Of a stretch of 64,000 bases of DNA, positions 38,029 to 46,686 are shown piece after piece. The stretch is from Planococcus sp. MB-3u-03 (GTDB lineage Bacteria > Bacillota > Bacilli > Bacillales_A > Planococcaceae): positions 601,501-665,500 of the forward strand of contig NZ_CP025135.1 in assembly GCF_002833405.1 (NCBI RefSeq), given 5' to 3'. The notes beneath the pieces are model-generated. The model searched no databases. It saw only the letters and a list, made by a program, of their open reading frames with translations, and was not told where the DNA came from. Made by a program: the position numbers and the translations under genes. How positions within the stretch are numbered: position 1 is the first letter of the stretch; every line of letters starts with the position of its first letter.

Positions 38029-39555
38029 ATGAGTAAGCAAAAGAAAGTTGGTTTCTTTTTTGGAGCTGGAGCAGAAATAGGCTATGGTCTACCATCTGGC
38101 GGTAAATTTGCTTTAGAAATTTTTAAGGGCTCTAAAGAGGAAGATAGAGAAAAGTTCAGGAGTCAATTATCTGAAATTGATTTGCAGTCACAAATAGCAA
38201 CACAGTGGCTGCCAGCAAATTTTCAATCTAAGCGTATTAATGTTTTCGGCAAGGGCAACTTTGAAGAAATTATCTCATCGAGTTTAGAACACAGAAGAGC
38301 GGATACTTTAAGCTATTTGGAGAAGTTCGATGACAATGTTTCAAAAATCTTAACAAGCTGGGATATTAGTGAGCAGCAATTACATGATAGTTATGCTGCT
38401 TTCATGGGGGAAGCAATTGGAGATAAGCTTTACTCACAAGAAATTTTGCTGAACAAAAAATTAGCTGAACAAGTTAACTTATTTGACTCTCAATATTTTT
38501 CAGCTTTCCTAAAAGTGCTTGAAAAAACACCAGATAACATGATGAAAAGAATTGTAACAGCTTTTCTGGAACTTTTGATTGGAGCGCTTGGCCAAAATTT
38601 AGTATCGCAATTAAATGACGAGCTGTTCGAAAAAGCACCTAATTCAGTAAATGTATTCGATGACTTGAGTGGGATTTTCCATTTGAATTATGCATCAATT
38701 GGTCAAACAGGAATGGAAATTGTAATTGAAGAATCTAGAGAAGCAGTAAATTCGGACTCAGAAATACTTTTGATTTTTAGAGAGCTTGGAAAAACGATAT
38801 TAGAACAAATTTATTCTCAAACATTAGACTATCAATCCTTAATCGATAGCCATTTTAGATATCTATACAATCCGAAATCACAATGGGCAAAGTTCACTAA
38901 AATCTCTGTATTTTTATATACAGTGCAACGTTATATCTTAGAATATATCAAAATAGATACAGAAAAAATTCAAAATGGACCAGGGTTTTACCATGACCTA
39001 TTGGAGTTAAAACAAAGAGTTACGATTACTTCAATAGGAACCACAAACTATAACAACTTCATTGCAGATGTCTTTGACCGGAACGATACAGAAGCAGTAA
39101 GTGTGCATCATTTAAATGGTAATATCCTTGATTACTACGATCCTTATAAAAATAGAATTGTAAGTAAAGAAGATGTGGATGACAGTAAACAAATCTTAGT
39201 ACCTTTCATTTTCACACAGAGCGGAGTAAAGCCTTTAACCTCCATCACAATGTCTCAAAGATATGTGGAGTTGTATGAACAGTACAAGGCATCAGACTGT
39301 ATTTGTATCATCGGTTATAACTTTAATGGCGATGATGGTCATATCAACGGCATGTTTAGAAGTTTGATTGAAGAAGATAATAAAGAAGTTCACATATTCC
39401 ATTACGCAGAAGAGAATATTTCATTAACTACTTTGCAACGTATGTATAAAGATAAACTGCGAATAGACAGTGTTTATAATTTGAAAATACATTTAATAAA
39501 CTCGAAAAGAGAAGTTAATGAAGATATTTGGCACAGCGTTTTATATGCAGAATGA
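38029..39555 (+). CDS. SIR2-like domain protein (candidate NADase defence effector)
   Basis: A 508-residue protein with divergent SIR2 features. The N-terminal NAD-binding loop is G12-A-G-A15 followed by G20-L-P22; T338-T339-N340 and H361 in HHLNG correspond to the sirtuin TQN and catalytic His positions. A helical region of about 200 residues is inserted between, and a later GYNFNGDDGH segment resembles the second nucleotide-contact region. SIR2-like proteins in defence islands commonly deplete NAD when phage is sensed. The gene is AT-rich, follows the type I R-M operon and forms an operon with the membrane protein at 39588. NADase activity is inferred. Confidence 0.75.
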   Translation: MSKQKKVGFFFGAGAEIGYGLPSGGKFALEIFKGSKEEDREKFRSQLSEIDLQSQIATQWLPANFQSKRINVFGKGNFEEIISSSLEHRRADTLSYLEKFDDNVSKILTSWDISEQQLHDSYAAFMGEAIGDKLYSQEILLNKKLAEQVNLFDSQYFSAFLKVLEKTPDNMMKRIVTAFLELLIGALGQNLVSQLNDELFEKAPNSVNVFDDLSGIFHLNYASIGQTGMEIVIEESREAVNSDSEILLIFRELGKTILEQIYSQTLDYQSLIDSHFRYLYNPKSQWAKFTKISVFLYTVQRYILEYIKIDTEKIQNGPGFYHDLLELKQRVTITSIGTTNYNNFIADVFDRNDTEAVSVHHLNGNILDYYDPYKNRIVSKEDVDDSKQILVPFIFTQSGVKPLTSITMSQRYVELYEQYKASDCICIIGYNFNGDDGHINGMFRSLIEEDNKEVHIFHYAEENISLTTLQRMYKDKLRIDSVYNLKIHLINSKREVNEDIWHSVLYAE

Positions 39556-39587
39556 ATTATTTAATTAGAATGAATGGAGGAGTTTAA

Positions 39588-40091
39588 ATGACCAGTAATA
39601 AAGAATACAAAGGTAGAGAGTTTAAGAATCGCAAAGTGGGAAATGCAGCTCGATTGAAAACTGTTGATAAATTAGAAATTACTTCAGAAGCAAACGAAAA
39701 AGAGTTAACCCAAGCTTTAAACAAAATCGGGAAATTAAAAGGAGAAAAGAAAGAAGAATATGTAACCGAGCTTGTAAATAGAACAGACTCAATAGCGTTT
39801 GCTACAGATATGTTGAATATTTTAGATTCAATCATCACCTTGAACCATAGATTAGATGAGCAAATTGTACTGAGTCATCAAAGTACTATTGAAAGATTAT
39901 TAGATAGACTAGATAAATTAAGTGGAGAGAAAGATGAATTCGAAATAAAGATGATTTACAACCAAATTGCTGATCTTACTAAAAAAATCCAACAAATTCA
40001 TAAAGATTGGATGAAAGTACTGCTATTGGTGATTACGGGGATATTTTCATTAGTGGGGATTGTTGTAAAGGACAAAGTAACCAAACGTTAA
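39588..40091 (+). CDS. coiled-coil protein with C-terminal membrane anchor, partner of the SIR2-like protein
   Basis: A 167-residue protein: basic N-terminus, long charged helical/coiled-coil region (about 30-140) and one membrane helix near the end (about 144-161: VLLLVITGIFSLVGIVV), with a short basic tail. I recognise no family. GGAGGAG precedes the ATG, 32 bases after the SIR2-like gene, so the two are probably co-expressed. It could anchor, sense for or restrain the effector; this is inference. Confidence 0.6.
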   Translation: MTSNKEYKGREFKNRKVGNAARLKTVDKLEITSEANEKELTQALNKIGKLKGEKKEEYVTELVNRTDSIAFATDMLNILDSIITLNHRLDEQIVLSHQSTIERLLDRLDKLSGEKDEFEIKMIYNQIADLTKKIQQIHKDWMKVLLLVITGIFSLVGIVVKDKVTKR

Positions 40092-40172
40092 TCAAATTTA
40101 AATAAACGCCCTAGGGTGATTTTAAAGTTAATGCGAACTTAAGGAATAGCAAAATACGCGGGGAGAATTGAT

Positions 40173-40718
40173 ATGGATAAACTTCAATCGAAATACAATG
40201 CATATTTATCTGAAGCTGTATCTAGAGTAGGAAATGAATATTACAAAATCAAAACGACGTATGGTGAAATCGTTAGAGAAAGAGTCTTCTGTTATGAATT
40301 CTATCACCAATTAAGGCTTTTACAGAAAAGATTTAGTTTAGATGAACTATCTTTGTCGGCTGAAATTGATAAAAGAGGACATCAAGAGATTAGAACATCT
40401 GAACAGAGAAATCCAGATTTAATCTTTCATAAATACGGAGAATTTGAAAGTAATGAAATAATAATTGAAGTAAAGGGAAAATGATCATAGAGGAATAAGA
40501 AAGGACTTTGAAACTCTTAATATCTATATGAAGAATTATAGGTATAGGTTTGCTTATTTTATTCTTTATAACTATAGTTGTGCTGATTTTTGAAACTTTT
40601 CAAGAGTCTTTGATACTGAAAACGAAGAGAATTAATAGAAAACGAAAACATCACAATTATATGTAAAAACTACAATTCAAAGTGTGAAATTTTCAAACTA
40701 AATGAGCTGCATTCATAA
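40173..40718 (+). pseudogene. PD-(D/E)XK nuclease-like gene, several frameshifts
   Basis: The first 103 codons end in NPDLIFHKYGEFE and IIIEVKGK, a PD-(D/E)XK core. The sequence goes on in other frames: NDHRGIRKDFETLNIYMKN after the A-run 40478-40481, then a stretch ending FKLNELHS at 40718. At least three single-base changes, mostly in homopolymers, break a protein of about 180 residues. It follows the SIR2 pair by about 80 bases. Confidence 0.6.
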
Positions 40719-40944
40719 TTTCAAGCCTTGTGGCTCTAAGTATCGAACAGCGCAAAAATAGAGTCTCTCACATAGGTTTATAACGTATCTCCTCAAAGCT
40801 GGTAAGCATACAGATTCAGCAGCTGTCTCAGTTTTAAAAAGAGAAGATGATCGATAAAGTTATTTGTAAAAGTGCAATTTATGAAATTGATTCAATTAGC
40901 TAATAATAAATTTGGCGATATAAATACAAAAGGAGGTTAAGTTT

Positions 40945-42685
40945 ATGAAGTTAAAAAGTTACGCGTATCAAACTTTAGAGGAATTGGAGGGATGCAGATA
41001 ATCCGGGAATTGAAATAGATTTTGAAGATATCGATCTAGTTTTTGATAGGTCAAAATAAACAGGGAAATCTTCGATTTTACATGCATACGAGTATTTCGT
41101 ATTGTCAAAATAGAATCGAAATTTAGTGATTTTCATAAGAGAAATCTTAATCCAATCACAATTGAAGGGTGGATACAGACTGAAAGTGATGAAGATAGAG
41201 AGCATCTAGCATTAGTTAAATCAGTAGACGATGAAGGGGTTGCTAGATTCAGGAAGATTTGGGGTAACATTGGTGAGGGAGCTCAAAATATACATATAAT
41301 GTAGAGACAGCAGAATGGAGACCGGGGAGCAGGGGATTTGACTCACTATTACAAAATGCTTGTCCTGAACCAATGTGGTTAAGAGGATTAGACGGTGTTG
41401 ATATTATACTTGAAAAGTACAAAACTTATCAAAGAAAAGTAATTGACCAAGCTTCTGAAATGCAAAGATTTATAACCATTAAAGATGAATTAGAGGCACT
41501 CCGTACAGAAATTATTCAAGCAGATTATTCAAGAAAACTAGAAACAAGATTAAATGATATGATGCAAGAAACTTTCCTGATCTCTCAGTATCATTGTTCG
41601 GTGATCAGAAAGAAGATATTGCCAAGAAGTTATATACTTTTATACAAACTGATATTAATTTTCTAACGGGGACGGATTTGCTGTTGACATGAATAATCAT
41701 GGACATGGAATTAGAAGACAATTTTATTTAATTCCTTGCGAGGGTTAAATCATGTTTTCAATGAGTTAGATAAGACAAAAGCACAAAGAAACTCAGAGGT
41801 AATAGATAACATAGAGCAAGGTGCCATTCATTTTAGAAAAATGCTCTTAATCGAAGAACCAGAGTTATTTTACATCCACAATCAGTAAGAATGTTTTCTA
41901 AAACATTACATGATTTAGTTAATCGAGAAGGCGGAAATCCAGAATTTCAAATTATAGCAGCTACTCATTCTCCAATCTTGATTGATCTGAGCAAAGATCA
42001 TACTACTCTATTGAAAACACATATAGACAATCAAGGTGCAGTTTGCTTAAACCAAGTTAAATCTTCAATTTTGATGATGAAGAAAAAGAGACTAAAATGC
42101 TAAATACATTTAACCCATATGTTTGTGAAGCTTTTTAACGATAATGTAATTTTGGTTGAAGGTGATACAGAAGCTATTATCTTAGAGAGCTTTTAAATAA
42201 ATTTGTTGAACATGGAAAATAAATTTGAGCAATGTGCCGCTTATAGTTAATTGTGGTACAAAAATAATATTCCATCATTCCAAAAGGTTTTGGGGCATTT
42301 TGACATATGCTACAATGTCATCCATGATCTCGATTATACGTATAAAGAAAATGGAAGTCGAAATAGTGCTTGGACATTAAATCAAACAATACATGATGAA
42401 ATTGACAGTGTGAATGATTGTCTGAAGGCGAGAAGATATGTGATGGAAAGAAACTTTGAAGATGCACATGGATACAGTCATAGTTCCTCATTAGGTAAGC
42501 CTTTATCAGCGTATCGCTTAGTACAGGGATGGGATATAGATGATACTAATATTAAAGCAATTGAAGCTTTAATGTTTTGTTTAGAATATGATGCTAGCCT
42601 TGATGTTTTGATGAAGCATGGGTTACATCAAGAAGCACTTCTCCGCCAGGGCAAGCTTCAACTTCAGTTTAAGGGTTTACTATGA
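40945..42685 (+). pseudogene. OLD family ATPase/TOPRIM nuclease, heavily broken
   Basis: Pieces in changing frames give an N-terminal ATPase (NPGIEIDFEDIDLVF, a damaged QNxQGKSSILHAYEYF Walker A, DFHKRNLNPITIEGWIQTE), a middle coil, the late ATPase motif IIAATHSPILIDLSKD, and a TOPRIM domain (VILVEGDTEAII, IHDLDYTYKENG). This is the order of OLD-type overcoming-lysogenization-defect nucleases of about 580 residues. AAAGGAGG precedes the ATG at 40945. More than five shifts plus stops indicate true decay, though some may be read errors. Confidence 0.75.
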
Positions 42686-42793
42686 TCGGATTTCTAAATT
42701 ACATTCTTATGTCAATAGCAATTTATTTTAATAGTCATAATTAAATCTAAAAGAAACCATATTTAGTGACCTTAAATGTTACTAAGAGAGCGT

Positions 42794-42980
42794 AAAACAT
42801 CTTGTGTAAATGAATAAATAGAAAAGGAAGACCTTTTCTTGTAGAATTAAGTCACTACAACCAATTAATAGAAAAGAGGCCTTCCCTATGACTCAGTTTG
42901 CAACAGATACTATGCGAGATTTGGTAAAAGAACACATCGTCGAAGTTTTCCGTAAGTATACGAAGAACCATGCAAAGTAA
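42794..42980 (+). mobile_element. IS256-type insertion sequence 5' fragment
   Basis: A terminal-repeat-like start (TTGTGTAAATGAATAAATAG) is followed by a 30-codon piece (42888-42980) beginning MTQFATDTMRDLVKEHIVEV, which resembles the N-terminus of IS256-family transposases. The rest of the transposase is missing. A dead remnant. Confidence 0.5.
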
Positions 42981-43174
42981 TTTGCACGTATTTATAAATT
43001 GAAAAACTTTAATGATTTTCAAGTAAATATGTCATATTATTAAATTTAATAATATGACAAACAATTCCTGTTGAATCGAGGTGTGAGAATATGGATTGTT
43101 TTTAAATGAAAGATCTTATAAAAAGTAGAAGTCAAAGCCAGTTTTTGATAGCTTTGAAGGTGCTAAGCATCTGA

Positions 43175-43462
43175 AAAATAGTTAAAGCAGCTGAGATTTG
43201 TATTACAGATAATTGTAAATGCAAATGCAGAATAGATATCGAAGATAACTTAAAATGCAAGAGAGCAGTATATTTTGAAAAAGAAAAATTATTGAGAAAA
43301 TCAGAAAGTCTTTATAAAAATTCAGTTAGCACATTTTATGATAAGGAGGAAGTAGATTCAACATTAGTTGAGACGAAGGAATCGCTGAGGAGGCTAAAAG
43401 AACATGCTTACGCTACTAGAAAATTTAAAGAATTGAGTTGTAGACACATAAAAGAAGAATAA
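43175..43462 (+). pseudogene. coding remnant without a start codon
   Basis: A stop-free stretch of 95 codons with coding-like composition (CKCKCRIDIED, then a charged helix YFEKEKLLRKSESLY) ending at TAA 43462. There is no start or ribosome site; stops lie just upstream. Probably the tail of a larger lost gene. Family unknown. Confidence 0.35.
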
Positions 43463-43779
43463 TATATCTGATTAACAGCTTAGTTGCAAAGATCTCTCAA
43501 CGATGGCGGAAGAGACTTGGGAAGTTATAAGTCATTTGAAGAATAATGAGCAGGTGAGAATTGCCAGCATTCAATAGCAAAGTGTTTTCTAACCATCAGT
43601 TTAGTTTTATGTTATTTCTTGGCTGGATTATGAATTACCGGAAGAAGTAGCAGTGCTTGAAACTCCGGCCTAGCCATTGGTGGCACAGGTGATTGAAAGA
43701 TACTAATATCCTTTACGGAATGTTTGCATTAGGCGCATCAGAATCGAAATTTTGGATTATTTGTTTATGACATTCTAAA
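43463..43779. other. intergenic stretch, nothing recognised
   Basis: About 300 bases of AT-rich sequence between relics. Short stop-free pieces are present, but I see no gene, hairpin or repeat that can be supported. Confidence 0.5.
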
Positions 43780-44750
43780 ATGTAGTCTTTGACAGTTAAT
43801 TTATGTAGTCTTTCTCAAGACTATTTGAATAAAAAGTCATTTGTCAACAGTACATCATACATTTAAATTCTCTGTGATTGGGCTAACAATTACAGGGGGA
43901 TAAGGAGTGTTAATAGTGACTGACGTAAATTATATTAGACAAGAAGTAAATCTGAAAAGGCGTCCATATTCAGAAGTGGTGAATCAGATGGGACTAGATT
44001 TCCAAACGATTAAGAAATATGCGGCTAAAAAAGATTGGAATGAACCAAAGCAAATACAGCGTCTTAAAGCAAGAGTATTGGGGGCAGTGAAACCGATTAT
44101 CGACCAGTGGCTGTTGGATGATTCAAAGAAAAAGAAGAAATTCCAACGCACTGCCAAGCGAATGTTTGATCAACTGGTGAAGGAACATAATTTTCAAGGG
44201 TCGTACCGTGCATTATGTGAGTATGTAAGCCGACGTAAAAGGAGCTAGGGGAAACTGTGGAAGCTGCATTGCCGTTGGAGGCTTAGCCAGAAAATGCACA
44301 AGTGGACTTTGGGGAAGCACGCTTCATACATAAAGAGAAGGTCATTGACCTCTCCTTTCTCGTACTTTAATTTTCCCTATAGCAATACCTTTTATTTTCA
44401 AGTGTTTTTATTCCAAAAACGGGAGTGTTTCCTCGAAGGCCTGAAAAGAATCTTCTATTACATAAGAGGCGTTCCTAAAGCTATACGTTTTGATAATTTG
44501 GCGCCGGCAGTAAAGAAAGTCTTGCCTCATGGTGAAAGAATCTTAACGGACGAATTTCAACGCTTTGTCTTTCATTACGGTTTCACCCTAGAATTCTACA
44601 ATCCAACGAATGGCAATGAAAAGGGACATGTAGAAGCGATGGTCAAGTGTAACCGTCAAGTAGAATAGATCAATTTTCCACAAATAAGATAGATCAATTT
44701 TCACCATTTAAGACAGACCATTTGTTTCGGAAAACAAAGTTTTCCGGTAC
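43780..44750 (+). mobile_element. IS21-type insertion sequence remnant
   Basis: The left part has two copies of ATGTAGTCTTT about 25 bases apart (from 43783), like the multiple terminal repeats of IS21 elements. A broken istA gene follows, then two copies of ATAGATCAATTTTC about 24 bases apart (44667-44705). No istB is present, so the element is incomplete. Confidence 0.6.
43907..44668 (+). pseudogene. istA: IS21 family transposase IstA, broken
   Basis: The N-terminal 113 codons give the IstA helix-turn-helix (RRPYSEVVNQMGLDFQTIKKYA) region. After a frameshift near 44246 come ENAQVDFGEA, the first catalytic Asp of the DDE domain, and, after another shift, the second (IRFDNLAPAVKKVLP) and NPTNGNEKGHVEAMVKCNR. 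The reading frame ends at 44668, well short of the usual 400-500 residues. Start GTG 43907 or 43916. Confidence 0.7.
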
Positions 44751-44810
44751 TTCATGCGGATGCTGTCCGTTGTTCGACGTCAAAATGAATGCGGCCTTCT
44801 TATTCTTATG

Positions 44811-44861
44811 AGTGGTTCTCAGATGTCCGAAGTGGTTCTGTTTTATGGCACGAGTGGTTCT
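44811..44861 (+). repeat. three direct copies of AGTGGTTCT
   Basis: AGTGGTTCT begins at 44811, 44831 and 44853, i.e. at 20- and 22-base intervals. This resembles the stepped internal repeats at the ends of a second IS21-type element, whose body is not seen here. Confidence 0.5.
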
Positions 44862-45115
44862 CGAGCTTGTCTTTCTTCATTGTGAACCTTTCTTGTTATA
44901 CTGGACGTGAGAGTATTCTCAAACAGATAAGTAGTGGAGATTTTTCGCAAGTGTTGCTTTTCTAGGGCGTGCACTTCGGAAGGTCTCTTTTCTTACGATT
45001 AGTCAATGATTTTCGAGCCATTCCTATGAATTTCTTCGTCAGATATTTGTAGATAGAAAAATTGTGTCCTTTGTCAGTGTTCTTTAAAACTATTGCGAAT
45101 TTAAAAATTATATAC
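44862..45115. other. intergenic stretch, nothing recognised
   Basis: AT-rich sequence between the repeat cluster and the hairpin at 45116; no supportable gene. Confidence 0.4.
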
Positions 45116-45146
45116 AAAAACCTCACGTCCTATAGAACGTGAGGTT
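45116..45146 (-). terminator. reverse-strand terminator before the toxin gene
   Basis: AACCTCACGT and ACGTGAGGTT arms. The T-run lies only on the reverse strand, so a reverse transcript crossing the toxin gene at 45308 would end here; it could be the tail of an antisense RNA. Confidence 0.55.
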
Positions 45147-45307
45147 ACTATTTCAATTTTGCATACGCAAATAAGCCGTTTTTCTTGATTTCTTTAAATA
45201 ATTGACCTATTCTGACATAGTAAAGCCTGAATAGGAAATAGGAGGTTAAAAAATCAAATTAAACGGATAACGAATTTGGGCTTATAAAAAAGAAAAAAGG
45301 TGATCAC

Positions 45308-45409
45308 ATGAACTCAAATGACTTAATGTCTTTGTTATCCCTAATGTGTAACTTGGGATTATTTGTAATAGCCTTGTTAACTCTTGTTCTATATGCAGGT
45401 AATTTGTAA
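45308..45409 (+). CDS. small holin-like toxin (type I toxin candidate)
   Basis: A 33-residue peptide: short polar N-terminus (MNSNDLMSL) and one hydrophobic helix (LGLFVIALLTLVLY). This is the pattern of the putative holin-like toxins of Bacillales and lactobacilli (MxxxEALxLMxxFGxFxxxLL), related in style to TxpA/BsrG. AAAGGTGATC precedes the ATG, and a terminator follows within 12 bases. Such toxins are normally silenced by an antisense RNA, and the reverse-strand terminator at 45116-45146 fits one. Confidence 0.55.
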   Translation: MNSNDLMSLLSLMCNLGLFVIALLTLVLYAGNL

Positions 45410-45420
45410 TACTTGACTTG

Positions 45421-45454
45421 AGACATTCCGTTGTGGCGACGGAGTGTCTTTTTT
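45421..45454 (+). terminator. terminator of the small toxin gene
   Basis: AGACATTCCGT pairs with ACGGAGTGTCT around TGTGGCG, then six Ts. Confidence 0.85.
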
Positions 45455-45456
45455 AA

Positions 45457-45852
45457 TTCGAATAATTTAGTATTTGACTATTTATATCATTATTTTTAGC
45501 ACTTGTACTTAGAATAATACTTTTTTATTACCAATGATTAACTGATTATAAACCAGTGTAGAAAACAGTTGTTTTCCTGCTTCTGCGTATGGGGTACAAC
45601 ATTTTTCTATCTGAATACAGTGTAAACAATTGCACTAACTATTGTCAATCAATTCAATTGACTATTGTCAGTTGAAAGTAATAGTCGATAATTACATTGA
45701 GCAAGATAACGGAAGGCGTAAACAATGGAAATTAAAAAAGATGGCTCTGGCACAATATTTAAATCATCTGGGACAGCTTAGCGACAGGGTGTATTTTATA
45801 ACTATCCACTATATGGGGCTCCGTTCACCCCTAGCCTCCTTTACCATTTCTC
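45457..45852. other. intergenic stretch, nothing recognised
   Basis: About 400 bases with mixed composition. A stop-free forward stretch (45642-45863) has no family likeness or ribosome site and is probably chance. Confidence 0.4.
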
Positions 45853-46545
45853 CCTCATTCTGATCCAAAAGTCACAATCCCAAAAGCCTCCAAATACATA
45901 TTCAACACACGCAGTCATTGCTTACCAGTCGCAAGAGCTACGTGGCCATCCGGCCGGATCAGATATAGCGTGTCTTGCTTGAATCCCGCCTCTTACAATT
46001 TAGCTTCCAAAGGAAAATCGTAGAGTTCAAGCGACTGCGAATGGGCAAAGTCGATGAGCTTGGGATTCGCTTTACCGTAGATATGGATTTGCCAATCGTC
46101 GGAGCGCAACGGTACGAAATTATCGCCGTTTACGGTTTCGATCCATCGCAAGCGCATGCCGCCGCAGACTTTACCGGCATTGCCTTTGCTTAAATGGATG
46201 TTGCAGTAATTGATATAGGTTTGAGACAAGATTTTGAAGGCATTTTTGGACGAGAAGGAAAATTTGAATAGCTTAGGGAAGACGTACGGGACGAAATATT
46301 GCCGAAGCAAAGTCCTGGGCAGTTTTTGATTAACGATCGTTTGGAACGTTTTGTCGGTCGTCGCGATCAAGCGGCGCGCAAAGACGATACGCTCTTGTTC
46401 TTAAGTGCTCAATATACGGGAATCGGCTTTCACTTAAACCACCGCTGCGAGTTTCCATCCGAGATTGATGGCATCCACGACGCCGGTGTTCATGCCTTAT
46501 CTACCGGCCGGGCTGTGCAGCTAGCCGGCGTTGTCTAGAGTGAAG
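45853..46545 (-). pseudogene. FAD-dependent monooxygenase relic, copy 1
   Basis: Read on the reverse strand: GMNTGVVDAINLGWKLAAV, the FAD_binding_3 signature (GMNTGxQDAxNLxWKL), a stretch of about 125 codons (46370-45993), then QDTLYLIRPDGHVALA, the C-terminal thioredoxin-like end of aromatic hydroxylases. Stops and frame changes separate these parts, and the N-terminal half is gone. A second, more diverged copy of its C-terminal part is at 57515-57860 in the same orientation. Confidence 0.7.
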
Positions 46546-46686
46546 ATGTTCACTTCTTCTCTTTCTAATGATTTTATTCACAACAAATATAATCCTACTC
46601 CCAAAAATCTCCTGCTAGATACTTCCTGTTAATGATAAACTGAAAAGAAAGATAACGCTCAGAATGAGCATGGTATGGAGGAAATG

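Noticed and set aside
44811..44861. AGTGGTTCT repeats as regulator binding sites
   Set aside because: No gene follows in either direction that they could control, and the setting beside an IS21 relic favours transposon end repeats.
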